Source: Lineus longissimus
Taxonomy: Eukaryota > Nemertea > Pilidiophora > Heteronemertea > Lineidae
Length of the DNA: 64,000 nucleotides
Reading direction: 5' to 3'
Assembly: GCF_910592395.1 (NCBI RefSeq)
Contig: NC_088326.1
Location: 2,795,001-2,859,000, forward strand
Of this stretch, positions 1 to 13,100 are shown one piece after another. The position numbers and the translations under genes were made by a program. Each line of letters opens with the position of its first letter. Positions within the stretch are counted from its first letter, which is position 1. Under the pieces are notes generated by a model, which saw nothing but the letters and a program-made list of their open reading frames with translations, was not told the DNA's origin and ran no database searches.

Positions 1-57
1 CATCTTCCAGCTACACAAAAGTTCCCTAATCGCAAGCACATTGAAAGTCTATCCATG

Positions 58-3000
58 CTATCGCTTGTTGCCTGTAAACTGCGTTTCAAGACTTCGATGG
101 GTCGGCTGCGTCTTTGAATGAGGATTGTACGGCACATCGTATGTTCCGTCGTCTAAACTTGCGTCATCCAGTTTCATATAGATGTTATCCTGGCTCGAGT
201 TCATGCTTTGGTAGCTTCTTGATCTGCCCTGCGCTGGGAGGGCCTCGTAAGCATTCTCATTCTGGGCGTCTTGAAGGATTGGGACCTCGTATACGTCGTC
301 CTGGACTGAGTTCATGTACCATTTTGGCTTGAGTTTGTACAGGATGATGTTGAGAATGATGCTGATGAGAAGGACGCCCAGCCACTGAAATGTTCATAAA
401 TGTACAATATGTAGGTGGTCAAGTGATTTGCCCGAGGAAATTGGACCCCAGGCTGAAGACTTGAACGGTGAAAGCTTGTGTCAGTTGGGCCTTCCTTTGT
501 GTCATCTGTCCATAGGATCCTAAGGACTAAACACACCCTAATACACCTTTCTTCAGTAAGAGAGGCCAATATGCCCCGCCCCCTCTTCTGATGAGAAACA
601 AATCACCCTAACAATGACTGCCTTGCCTGGCACGGGAACAGAGTTAGAAAAATATACGTTATTTCCCCCAAATCGGTATTATGAGGACAAAGTCACAACC
701 ACAAAGCTTGGATAAGAGCACAAATAGTGACTTTATAGCCAACGACACAAACGACGGTGTAAAAGTTAAAACGTCCCTGGGGAAAAAGTGTCTGACCCTA
801 TTGTATTCTGACGGATCATGGTATGGTTCTAACGCGGCCATGACCATCAATAACTTTGAGATTAAGTGCATGAGAAAATACTTTGTTCCCCAGATTTTCT
901 ATCTCAGGACACTTCCCCCAAAATAAAGTCGTAAGGAAAACATAGATAGCATTTATTTCTTACCTCGGCAAGTGTGGTGAGCAAGCTATCTGACCCAAAA
1001 CTGTACCATGGTTTGTTGCTTTCTTCGCTTGTGATGATTGTGTCGAACATCCACCAGCCGATGAGGACGATGGCTTCTAGAGGACAGATAACTCTGGGAG
1101 AGAACGGAACAGAATGTAGGTGGATTGTTACATCAAGGCCAGGTTGCGACTTCGCTGTCGATGGTAACACTAGACTGATTGTGACTACAAGATGAAGACT
1201 TCAAGAGGACACACGAGATTGTTCCCCAACAGCGCTCCGTGATTGACTGTCCCCCAACAGTGTTCCGCCAATTGACTGGCCCTTTACTCCACTCATTTCC
1301 AAATCATTAAGTTTGCCCCGAAAATAAACATTTTACTCACAGGATAAAAACCTCCCAGATCTTGGGTAGATGCCAATCATTGTCACTGTAATCATTGAAT
1401 GCCTCCCGTCTATACTTTGACACTCCGTACTTGATGACCATGGCGAGGAATAGGATGCCGGAGACCACGAGAGCGAATGCCCACACGAAATCTTGGTTGG
1501 TGAGGAACTCCAGGCTGATGGCGGAGCCAAGACCCATGGCGAAGACTAGGACGGTTGTGACGACGACTGCTAATAGTCTTGGGACTGAAAGAAATCCAAG
1601 GTGTATAACTTTCCATTTCTGCTTGTACCTAATTGCACACCACAGATTTTACTAGAGCTACGTTCGCCTAGCTCTCGTAAAGCAGAATTTGTCTTGGGAC
1701 ACTTTCAAAAGTCCAACTAACTCTCACCTACCTCTTCCTGGGCAATAACGTTTGGATGGTTTAGGCTGTCAGCTCTGCGGTCTTTTGCAGTTGGTGTCGC
1801 CGTCCTCTGTCCGACACGCGGCTAAGACGTTCAAATTCATATACATGTACATACGAGCGTCCCGCCAAGGTTGGTCACCCACTTTTTGTTTTAAAAGTAT
1901 GGAACCTCGGATATATATAGAGACTGGTCCAGTAAAATACTGTAACTTACCCCCGAACTGGACGACAGGAAGTGTCAACATCTCCATGAATGTGATGAGT
2001 GATGTGAATCCGGCACAACCGAGACAGATGAAGAACAACACGCACAACACGCGACCGAAGACACCCAGACTGGAGAACAGGACGGGGATCCTAAAAGACA
2101 ACAAAATGATGAATGCTAAGACAAGTTGAAGCAAGAGTAGACCTACAGACAAACAACCATTCGTTGTTCCCACCAAATAGGCTAGTTTCGAATTCACAAC
2201 CCCACGAAGAGCTACGAACGACGAAGCATGTAATTGCACTTTTTTGCTGACGCTGGAATCGATGCTTACCATATAAAAGTTAGTCCTGAGCTTCCTGGGC
2301 CGTTGTTTTTAAGCACATCCACAATGCCTTTCTGGGTAATTGTGGGCTGCGTCCGCCGGAATGAGGAGAAGACAGTCATGTACATCGTCATCGCTGCGAT
2401 GAGGCTAAAGGAAAGGAATTTGAAATGACGTTTTGGAAATGCATTCCGACTCCATCATAGATGTTGTCTTCCGTGTGGTTACAGGTTTTTTCCATTTCCT
2501 CTGTCTTCTATGTGACAAAGACTGTTACCAAATAAACTTGCAATCCAAGACTTCAAGTCGCCGCATGTGTTGAATCTGATTGTGACTACGCAGAGGAACT
2601 TGGTCATCGGACAGTTTCGTGTCCATGTGTCATGCCCCAGTGTCGTGTCTTCACAGGGGTGCGAAAATATGAATAGTAATTTTCCATATGAAATCGCTTA
2701 CCTAACCATGTGATTTCCAAGGGGTATAAACGTCGAATATTTCACAATGCCGTCTTCCCGACCCATTGCCGCGGCGACAGTTGCGATGAGACCAAACCCG
2801 CCGCCGGAGTCGAAGGCATTTTGGCTACACGCGTCCACCCATACACGCGGATTGCCAAAGGATGCTAAAAGCGATAACACGCACTGATTTACAATGTTTT
2901 CACAGTTTTGGTCCAGCACTGACCTTTGAGTCTGCTTTAGATATAATCGACTAGTCGACAGACGTTTACATGAGAACGTTTTAGATGTGACAATTCATTT

Positions 3001-4868
3001 GACACTCCTTTTTCATAATTTGGATTATGGCACAACATTACGAAGACATTATTTCACATTGGTAGACTGATTACGATTACGACTTCTCTGGTCATGTACG
3101 AGAGGTGAAAAGGCCCGACTCCACTACGGTGAGAAACGCCAGACGACAACGTGTGTAGGCGCGTGGCGATGGATTCATCATGGCTTTGCAATCATACCAC
3201 TCTCTTCGAAACCCTGTCGTCCGAGACCTTACCCCAGTTTGGTGTAAACAGAAAAATGATGCCATGGTCGGCATATTCCTGGGTCAGGGACCATATCAGG
3301 CAGAACACCAGGATAAGGAGAAATAGAGGTACCAAGACTAAGTTGGCTTTCTCGATGGTGCTGACGCCTTTTGAGACGAAGACTGCTGCAAGGACCAGTG
3401 CGATCGCTGTGACCAAGATTGGCCAGTAACTGTCCTGAAATGAAAATCATGCGACTAAATGGGCATCTTGGCCCCAATGTTTTGAGATCGCTCAGTCACT
3501 CACCCCATCCCGACAGTGGCGACAAAAACGCATTAGACATGATGCAGACGGGTCAAGCCCGGCTCGTCAGGAGCCGTTACGTTGTCTTCGCAATCTAAAT
3601 ACATGTAAAGACAGAGCTGCGGCCATGACGACTCTTAGCTGATGTATCAGCATCCTCGAATACCAGGGTTAGTCGTCTGCTCCTCCCCTCGCACTCGCAC
3701 TCATCCTACAAAGCACCCCACATTTTCTTAATCAAGCCAAAAATTCGGTGAACGCATACCCTGGCAAACTCGTAGAACATTGCTTCGCTCTCATAGTTAT
3801 CGGTTGCTAGTGGTAAAGCTATGGTTAGGTATATGTAGTAGAAACACCAGCCACAGATGACCGCGTACTCGGCGCTGGAAGGAAGATGACAAATAGTCAG
3901 AGAATAAGACATTCAGTTAAACTACCCTCAGATTCCATGTGGCACAATGTCCGGGGCGGCAAGGACGTCACTGAGGACCAAAGACAAAGTCACAACCAGG
4001 AGGACATGTTGGTAGGGCTAGGGTAAACTCCAACCATATTTTACAGTTGCTAAACCATAACCTCTCTACTATTACATGCGTACCGAAAAAATAGGAAGCT
4101 TAACACCAATATTTTATCTAAGCGCCCAAAGAAACACTGGCAGACGAAGGCCGGGTGATTCACTTGGTGTACAAGGCAGTCTTCTCTGTCACCACTCCGT
4201 ATACACAACCGTCGCTAAACCTACCGGTTATTATGTACGCACCAAAGAACAGACCCTCTCTATTAGATACTTACGCGGCAAAGAAGCAGACAAAAGTGAC
4301 CCACATGCCGCACCAGGCTGCTTTCTCACCCATGAGACGGCGGAATGTTTGGAAGACAGCCGAGTTGGTGAATCGTCCTGAGGAGTACTCTAGTGATATG
4401 ATGGGCATAGTCCAGAAGAAGAGGAATAGCGTCCAAACTATCAAAAACACCAGGCAACCTGAACAAAACGAAAAATATTCATTCAAAGGAACTTATCGCA
4501 AGACAACCTAGAAATGCAGTTCAAGACAAAGCTGATCAAGTTACTTAAAACTCCGCACCGCACAGGATTGTCCAACATCTGGCCGTCAAACTGTCAGGAA
4601 ACCTTAGCAAGAACAAAAACTGTGAGCTCTCAATTTACCCATAAACAAATTCTTTGTAGATTCGAACCGACAACCTACCTTCTTCGTCACTGTTCTGCGC
4701 CACTATCCTGGGGAACCGCCACAGATTGCCCGTCCCCACCATCGTCCCCAAGGAAGAGAGCACAATCATAATGGAGGAGGTAAACCGGCTCTGGCGGGTC
4801 CCGTCCGTCGTCTTCTGATTGGAAGACAGATTGTGATTATAATTTGGTGGATGCGGAAAGAAGTGCAT
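58..4868 (-). CDS. SLC6/NSS-family sodium-coupled transporter, complete, 10 exons
   Basis: Predicted plasma-membrane Na+-coupled symporter of about 12 membrane segments; the substrate is not evident, with amino acids likely from the family. Coding exons, in transcript order: 4868-4679, 4458-4275, 3874-3760, 3434-3233, 2864-2702, 2404-2270, 2090-1951, 1584-1341, 1093-964, 384-58. All joins use GT-AG and sum to 1830 nt (609 aa). Residues 45-53 read GTGNLWRFP, the unwound TM1 signature of the family. The loop between TM3 and TM4 is short, without the large glycosylated EL2 of animal monoamine/GABA carriers, so it resembles the LeuT/prokaryote-like branch. The start is the first Met after an in-frame stop. 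The cytoplasmic tail (after about residue 523) has tyrosine motifs YEVP, YEAL, YMKL and YDVP. The polyA site lies off the left edge. Family certain, subfamily inferred. Confidence 0.9.
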
Positions 4869-5570
4869 GCCTTTGGCAAGGACATTCTCTTCATCTGTGT
4901 TGGCTCTTTTCTGAAGGACTCATTCTGCGAGGAGTGTGTTAAAGGGACAACTTCGGAATCTAGATGTTACCAGGAGGATAATGTGTGTAGTCGCCACCAT
5001 GCACCGCCATATGCGGCATCACACCATTCTGGTAGGCCTACGGTTACATTCGCTTCGCGACGCCACAGACGGCAGGGAGGTGACTCCAACTACAGTCAGC
5101 TTGGATGTGGTCTTTGTCTTTGTAATATGGTTGGCAGGTTTATGACGGGGCGAGCTGTCTTGTCCAGAACTTCGAACTTCAGGACAAAATACTAGATGAA
5201 CATTTTAAACAATTGATCATGCAACTGACAGACGAATTGTTGTCAAAAGACCTACTTTGAGTGGTGACGATTCCATGTCTTTGATCCACGGTCGCGGTCG
5301 CGATCACGATTGAGACGGTGTATCGGGAACAATGTGGAGGCTCTGCCCCAGGCTCCGTTCTGATCTTTCTACTTGTCAACGGGCCGTCGCCAAATTTAAG
5401 ATTTCCAGCCGTCACATCCACGTAAACCTCCTTGTAAGGGCGGTGCTGCTTTGGTCGTGCCTGATGTTTAATACGATACTCAAAATTTACAACAGAATAA
5501 CGAGTTTTCAGTTTTCACATGTTGGAGTTTCCAGTAATCACACCAATGGCATATGTCTCAGCATTCTGTA

Positions 5571-5729
5571 CAGTAGAACCTCGCTAAGAGCGACATTATT
5601 GGGACGGACAAATGCTGTCCTTAATACGGACGGGTCCTGATTACAGAGGACCCATCTTAGACCAAAACCACTGATCCTAACATAGAGGATGTCCTGCTAC
5701 AGAGATGTCCACTAAAGGGAGGTTCCACT
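5571..5729. mobile_element. Short MITE with CAGTAGAACCTC-type ends
   Basis: The element begins CAGTAGAACCTC and ends in the inverse, GGAGGTTCCACT, with internal sub-repeats of the type GTCCTNATNNNGAGG. It is preceded by TA, as expected for Tc1/mariner (pogo/Tigger) insertions. Related copies sit at 21651-21828 and 23834-24000. There is no coding capacity, so it must be mobilised in trans. The superfamily assignment is inferred from the terminal bases only. Confidence 0.6.
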
Positions 5730-6344
5730 TTCGACATCTGTTTATCCTTTTTATGGGGACTTTACATTTAGATTGAATATGGGTACAAGTACAGTACATG
5801 TATATGCCTTCACTCCAGGTGCGGAGTTGTGGAGGATGTATTAAATGATATTGATGCAGTCATTAGGCAGGTTTCGCGATCAGTACGAACGATATCGTAC
5901 GCATGTCTGCGTTGCCTTCTTCAACCGTGAATCGGGTGGCTTACCTTTCTATCCGTTCAGGTCCTTCGCCAGTTCTTGTTTGGCTATATTAATGCAAAAC
6001 GACTCCAGGAAGGCAACATGGACGAGCACTGTATTTGGGCTGACAGTGAGCCTATCAGTTCATCATGTGTCACTGAGTAAACTTTAATCAATAGATCAGA
6101 CACCATTCGCCTTGTAGTTAGATTTTATCTATTGATTTCTATCTGGTCAAGAGTAGATTTGGCCAAAACTGGGGCGAGAACAATTTGGAACGACACTGTT
6201 AGCCTGGTCCCCCCAGCTGCGGTAGTAACGATCCCAGACTACACCATCAATATCCCAAACTGAGCAGCAAGCTCTACCGACCCAATTAACTGAACTGGGA
6301 CAAAAAATCGTATCCAAAGGATACTCTTTGTCCAGACCAGGCTC

Positions 6345-6565
6345 GAGACAATGTCACAATCTCTAAAAAATTGCAGGGACAAAGGCACAACCAGCCTGAT
6401 ATGTAAATTATATGTTGATGACATCGAACATACAATCCAGAGACAATGTCACAAACAAGACAAGAGACATTGTCACAACCTCTAAAGAATTGTAGGGACA
6501 ATGGCACAATCAGCCTAATGTGGAATTGTATGTTGACGTAACCTAACATACACTTTAGAGACAGA
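6345..6565. repeat. Two-copy direct repeat, about 119 bp apart
   Basis: Both copies start GAGACAATGTCACAA or GAGACATTGTCACAA and share blocks such as TCTAAANAATTG, GGGACAANGGCACAA and CAGCCT. Copy 1 starts at 6345 and copy 2 at 6464. They are diverged by scattered substitutions and look like an old local duplication or part of a degraded element. Confidence 0.6.
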
Positions 6566-6702
6566 GAAAATGATGGAAGTAAGTGCCTGGAACCTCGCCA
6601 TGCCATGCTAATCATTCCATATTTTAGTATGCACCTATGCCTGATCAAAATGACAGCACTTGTATAGAGAAATGAAAACATACAATAGTTTATCTAAAAC
6701 AT

Positions 6703-6708
6703 TTTATT
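6703..6708 (-). terminator. Candidate polyadenylation signal of the HACD gene
   Basis: On the minus strand this reads AATAAA, about 490 bp downstream of the HACD stop codon. It is the first canonical signal I noticed in that 3' flank. Its use in the mRNA is inferred. Confidence 0.4.
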
Positions 6709-7194
6709 GCAGTAATCTGCATCTATATGACAACACCAGAATAGAGATGATACTGAGTGGTTGGTTTTGATCATATGCTACCCTTGATAAAAATGCAATC
6801 GCTTCTGCAGAAATGACTGATGTCCCACACCAAAAGGGAATCCAATAAGTTTGGATTTGCAAAACAGACTCGAAGTTGAGTTGACAATGTGCAGATTCCT
6901 ATAAGAAGCAGACATATTCATGAAATTAACTAAGTTTTGATTAGAAATGAAGACCTTGCAAGATAAAAAAGATGAAGACCAAAAGACCTGATAAATCTCT
7001 TGATCTATTGGTCCGTTTTTGAAAATTTAAAGTTCTACGGCAAGCAGAGGCTTACATCTTTTCATTACTACTGTCAAATTAAGCCTTCATTAGAAGGCGG
7101 ATAAACAGAAATGCTCCCAACATCGGAAAAGTCTCATCCCTGGTTGAAAGAGTCGTTTATGATATGTGCAACTGATGGTTCAACGTCTCCCTGA

Positions 7195-9796
7195 TTAGGC
7201 CGTCTTCTCTCTCTGACCTCCGATGATTTTCTTCCGCTGTTTCAGCATGTGGCCAAACAGTTGGGGAAAAACTGAAAATGACAGAAGAAAACATTTTTAA
7301 AGTAATTACGAGCAAGAATGGACAATTAAATTTACGGTTGATTGCACTAGGTGGGTAGTAGTATTCAAAACAACGGCAATGGCTTTTGTACACAGGAGAT
7401 GGTTTAAGACTGAAAATTCATAACATTACTTCATTCTTCTTTCACGACATTGTTGTGATTTTAACTGTCACATCCTAAGAACTTGCCGGCTAGTAGAACG
7501 CAGTGTACTGACACGGTGTATACTAGGTGCAAGTGAAAGAATTAAAACAGGATGGTCGGACACGAGCAGTTTGAATTTGATAACTTACTTGGAATGTAAC
7601 TAAACATGATGACCCACAAGAAGATGTAATAACTGAACGAGATGTTGTACTTATTCGGGAGGTCGTATGAGTAAAGGTTGGACTTCTTGACGTAGGGTAG
7701 GGATCCGTAGATGCAAAGGAGCTCTCCCTGAAAAATTAAGATAATCGTACATCAACAACCTGGTATATTGTACACGGTACTGAACAGTCAAACCTGGTTT
7801 GTGTGGAGACGCATGTATGATACAGCTAGTGTATTAGAGAGTGTATTGTTTAGGACCAGACCACAACTGTCGAGATGGAAAAAAGGCGATTTGAATAAAG
7901 TATCGAAAGAAGGAAACTAAATTATAACCCAACTTACCGAAACTCCAATAGGATACAGAACAAGGAAGAAGGTATACCTGCAACAATATAAAAGCGTTGA
8001 ATCTGATTTCTTTTCATCAGCATCATTATTCTGAAATCCCGGTACATGTATGGGACATCTTTACTTTTGACCTGTCAACTAGCACAAGTGCAACGCTCTT
8101 AAAGCGGAGATATACAGTCCATTCATGGGATGACACAGGTAGGACATGTATTCCCTGTGTGTCAGTTTGATTCATTTCAAAATAAATGTTCTTACCTCAC
8201 CCACAGAAGAGCGTACGGGACTCCACCAAGAAGGCTCGTCACATAGAACGAATATCTCACAATCTCTGTCACCGTCCATGCAAACAGGAGCATAGAAAAT
8301 CCAACATTATCTTGAGACTGAAAGGGAAGAGCTAATATGAATACTCTGACAGAATTTATTAGTAGAATTCAGCAAGCGAGAACATTGCTCACGAGATCAG
8401 ATTCTTGTTACTACGACTTCAGCCATGTTACTCCAAGTGCAGCATAGATCGCCAAAAAGATTTCTCCACTTCCTCCTGTCCTGGGCAGATCTCTCAATCA
8501 AGGTCAAGTTCTTATTGCCCTAGCTTCATGTTCTGTCGATCATTGCCATGAAGTCCTTGGTCTGCCTGGACGCTGTTTGCCACATGGCGCGCGGAGTCCA
8601 CTGTGACACCTCAGTGCAAGACTCGTGATGCTCCTCCTAGGCTTTCTCAGGGTATTGAAGAGCCAGTTGAACTAATTACAAGGACCTGCAGTTCTATCTG
8701 ATCCTGATATCAGATTCTAGTTTGTAAAGGGCAAGTTAATCATTTGAACGTACCTCTTTTACACTGTAGTTGATTCCCCAAACCAGGAACACCCTGGAGA
8801 ACACTTGGAAAGCAGTGAGCACAACATTTGATGGTACAATACCAATAGCACAGTGAACAATCTGAAACAGAAAGACTTTGCTATTTACTATTATTCATGA
8901 TGTGAGGAGTTTAAAGAATCAATGCTTTATGTTTTGTTTGGGTTACATTGTTTTAAGCTGTTCCATCGCCAATCCATGCATTAGGTAATGGGGAAATAGC
9001 AAACTTGTGCAATACAGTGACCCGGCAGCTCTTGCCAGGAAGAAACTCAGCTGATACTTTCAAAAGTACATGTACAAGTACGATGCAAATACAAACCTCA
9101 AGAACAGCCCCTGTTTGAAAGATCATAAGTACACCTTCGACTTTGCCATATAAACCAATATGATTACTGGATGATTGGTAATGTCGAACCATGAGAAACA
9201 TGAGATAACTCCATCTGGAAAGAGATGTAAAGAAAAATGTCTTGTAGCAAGATATATTTAGAGGATGCTCTTGTTTCAATAGTCATTGCATGGTATGCGA
9301 AGCGTATCATAGCAGTTTCTAGGAGAGTATTTGTGCGCTGACCAGTCATGCATTTCTCGCCCTGAAACAATGTCAAAGCCTAAGGGTCACCTTTCTGAGT
9401 GTGTGCATTTGTTTTGGCTCTGGTTTGTCTTTGTTGAATCGTCTACGTTATGATTACAAAGCATCACTACAACATTGACAACAGATAGGTTCGAGGAAGA
9501 CAGCCAGACCCCAGAGCCAAAAGCAACCAATTCGTCCGAATATCGAACTCATACAAATCGCTGTATATCAATTGAATTGAACCACACACGAATCTTATTT
9601 CGGACAGCTGCTCTATTTTACTGATTTCACACGAAAAATGGCATATCTATGCTTCAAAGTGGATTTTTTATTGGACAATGTAACATTAGCTAACGAGTAA
9701 TACAGTTGTCACTTACCCAAAAGTTTGGGAAACATTATATAGGATCAAATAAATCTTTGCCAAAGCAGAAATCGGTTTCTTGGGTGAGGACGCCAT
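7195..9796 (-). CDS. HACD2: Very-long-chain (3R)-3-hydroxyacyl-CoA dehydratase (HACD1/2 type), complete, 7 exons
   Basis: ER multi-pass enzyme performing the third step of very-long-chain fatty acid elongation, dehydration of 3-hydroxyacyl-CoA to trans-2-enoyl-CoA. Coding exons: 9796-9717, 9214-9097, 8861-8754, 8317-8196, 7977-7938, 7727-7589, 7271-7195; sum 684 nt, 227 aa. PTPLA family landmarks are clear: [59 protein letters not shown] and [12 protein letters not shown]. Tyr151 and Glu158 in LYPIGVSGE correspond to the catalytic Tyr/Glu pair known from yeast Phs1 and its relatives. The protein is slightly shorter than human HACD2 (about 254 aa), mainly at the N terminus. I cannot separate HACD1 from HACD2; in an invertebrate it is probably the single pro-orthologue. 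Divergently transcribed with the ERICH3-like gene. Confidence 0.93.
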
Positions 9797-10158
9797 CTTG
9801 CAGGTAGTTTGCACGTGACCATCATGTGACCAAACTAAATTTGATAATAACCAAAGAATTATACGTTTTAATCACAAAATAGTCATAGAATTCAAATAAT
9901 GTAGAACATCTTTATCGTTCAAACCTAAACAAGTTAGCTTTATTTGAGTATAGAAAAAAATAAGGAAACATTTTTACGCCATAGGTGTTTAGGTCACATG
10001 ACCGTCCTAGCGACAAAGTTGTTGTGCTTGTCAGCAGTACATGGTTTGCATTTGATAACATTTTCGGTAATAAAACAAGGCCCAAAAGTGTTGTTTCTGG
10101 CCACAGATTTTAATTTGTCGATTTCTCTCAATAAAGGACATCCATTACTTGATTCAAG
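9797..10158. promoter_or_regulatory. Compact bidirectional promoter between HACD and the ERICH3-like gene
   Basis: Only 362 bp separate the two opposite start codons, so both 5' UTRs and core promoters must lie here. The stretch holds two related E-box-like sites: TCATGTGACC near 9822-9832 and the palindromic GGTCACATGACC near 9991-10002. Such sites bind USF/TFE-type bHLH factors in animals; use here is inferred. No TATA box is obvious. Confidence 0.6.
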
Positions 10159-13100
10159 ATGTCGCATATAGACGCTGGGTAAGTTTGGTTGCTTTTAAAA
10201 GCGTATCTTTTTAAGAATGATGGAGGAAAAATTTCTGACATTTCACCAATCAATATTTTACACTGTATACAATACATGTATGACATGCTATAGGCCTACA
10301 CTGTGCATGGTGTTGTTGACTGTGTTTGTCACAGTTCCGTAGATGTGCTAATTGATGTCTGTCTGCTTTTTGAATTTTTAATAAAGGCTCATTGTTAGTC
10401 GACTCATAGTGTAATAACCTGTGTACTGAAAGTGAAAATAAAATAGGCTAGCGTACCATATTGTATTATCATTATCAGACATAAATGCGAAAAGTCATGA
10501 CAGTAGAGTATCTGATTTCTGACAAAAACATTCATGTTGGCATCGTGTCACAGTTGACAGTATTTTTTAAAATTGAAATTTTACATGAATTTCTGTTGTT
10601 TTTTTCTAGACCGCTGTCCACATATAACAGCCTGATGGACAAACATCTGGCTGGTTACTTCAGTAATAGTAAGATGAGACGTCATCTTAAGAAATCTGGA
10701 TTGGTAAGTTCTTTTGTTGGTTGGATTCTCCCCGGCCCATTTTAGCTGGTCAAGACTGACAAGAGCCACCAGACAATGAGACATGCCCAACCAAAATGTA
10801 CCACCAGACAGTTAAATCTTTGAAGCTGTAATGCCACGGTTTTCAATTTAAAAAGGTTGGACCACCAGACTAAAGATTTCTTCCCACCATTTTCGTTGTG
10901 GAAAACATAACCTCAACATAATCTTTTGTTGAGGTTATGTTGTCATCTAAAGTTGTGGGTGCGACTGCCTGTCAGAACAGCCCTATACTGTGAGATATAG
11001 AGTGCTTTTCTCTGTTCATTAGAATGGCCTGTGTGCTCACCAAACACGCCATGCTATTACACGTTACAGGCGATAATAATATTTTAGCGCCGTCGTTAAA
11101 AAAACGCAGGTGGAAAAATTTACCTAGATAATGAAATTGTGTCCGTTGGTTGGCGTGAACGTGTCTAACAACACGTTGCCAAGGAAGCAGAGTGGATTGT
11201 ATCATCAGTGCGATCAGATCGGATCATGATGAAAAAAAGAAAAATATCTGTAGGATGATAACCTCTGCTGTTGTTGATTTCAGACATTCAGACCACATAA
11301 TAACCCAAAACTTAACAACTTAAAACCAATCTTTATCATAATCAGTTGACCATACGTACCACCTGGACCATTTTGGCTAGGATTTGAAAACCTAAAGCAA
11401 TAAAATTAAAAACTCATTCAAAACTAAGTGAATTGCCAAATTCAAGCATGGGAGTGACATCTTTGTTTTCTAGACTAGAGAACAGATTCGCACCCTCGAG
11501 AATGGCATTCACTTTATTTGGAAGGAGCTATAATTCTTTAGGATTTCTAGTTCTAGCCAAAATGGCGGAGCCTATCGTTAACCCTGAATGACAGAGTAGT
11601 ACTAATACAACGTAGGTCTACTGTACAAACCTTTCACAGTCAATGATTTGTATGTTACAGATAACGCGCCGTGGAGAGATCGTCACCCAGAACCAGTACC
11701 GCCACAACATGGCCAAGAAGGAACACAAGCAACATGTGAAAGATCTCTTGGCGCAGGCGATCGTCCATAAGACACTCGACATGGAACGCATGCGCCAGGT
11801 CGCCATCAAGAAGAAACTCGAGGAGATCGCCAAGATTGAACTCGTCAGACGTGTCAAGGTGGGTATGAAGAATTCTCGGTGTATGCTCTATGTTGTAGTT
11901 TGTGTCAGTGTGGTTATTCTCTGTTGCCAATTGTGGCCTGAAACTCCTAAGTCTGACAGCTTAATAGAACTTAGATGCAGACTTAAAGTAACACGTTAGT
12001 CTTTAACAAAAGACGACTCTCTTGGGAATTTTTACAGCTCAAAATGTGGATGTTTTCCATCTTTGCGTTACATTGAAAGTATTGCAACTCGCAACTTGGC
12101 CAAGGATGTTCTCAATAGCAGATGAACACATTCAGACGGTCTGTTTTCACCTCATTGATCAGTCCATTTCTAATGTATTTTACCTGACCGAATAGCTGAT
12201 GGGCCAGCTTATTCCATCAATAATGCATCTATTGATATCACGTCATGATCCCCTGCTGGTTATTATTCCACAAAGCTCGATAATAAACAAACGGGCCGAG
12301 ATGTGATAATGGATAAATTTAACCCTTTGACTGAGCTCATAACAATTTACGTTTTTTTTCTTTAGTAATAGTTGTAGCGTGTTGTAATTTGTTAGTAATA
12401 TCAATTTGCTCATCTCTTTATACTAATCTGTCTGGACTACAATTCACAACATTTTTTTTATCATTTTATTTTTGCGAATGATCTTATTCTTGATTTAGCA
12501 AAAATAGAAATTGTGAAAAATGTTTTTTCATTCAAAAATGAAAAGGAATTTCGTAATCTCCCAAAATATGAGTCATAAAATTTTTATTGTTGTCATCAAA
12601 TATCTTCGCAAAATTGGTTGTTGATGTTATTGTTGAATTGTTTGACTGTGAAATCGGGGTTAGAAAATCAGATTGAAAAACCAAACAAGAAAATTTATGA
12701 ATTGTACCCCGATTACATGACAGAATCGTTATGTTTTGTTTCCCATTCTAATTCTAGGCGCAGGAAAAAATCTTCAGCCCTGTTGATATATACCCCTACC
12801 TCTCGCAAAAGGAGATAGAAAAAACCGTGCGAGATGTGCTCGGGGTTCATAAAACAAAATCGCACAGTACGCAGACTGATGTCTCGCTACTTGCATTTGA
12901 TGACAAGGTGGTTGTTTATCTTTGGAATACTCTAGTTTCATTGATCTGAGACCGCTTCATGTTACTAAGAAATCGTCACAAAGGCAGATGGCAACAGAAC
13001 GAACCTCATAACCACCGGACAACTTTGGTGTTGGCCGATTGTTTATCCAATCAAACATTTAAAATGGCAGCAAGTGAGCATGACTACATTCGAATAGCTT

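Larger units (their letters stand above)
4869..6702. other. Intergenic: 5' flank of the SLC6-like gene and 3' flank of HACD
   Basis: No exon with conserved protein content was found on either strand. The stretch contains a pogo-like MITE (5571-5729) and a local direct duplication (6345-6565). The SLC6-like promoter should lie just right of 4868. No TATA box or other clear core element was recognised. Confidence 0.55.

Noticed and set aside
8420-8650. Possible LINE-like remnant in HACD intron 3 (minus strand suggests RKWRNLFG).
   Set aside because: Only a few residues resemble a retroelement; too little to call.
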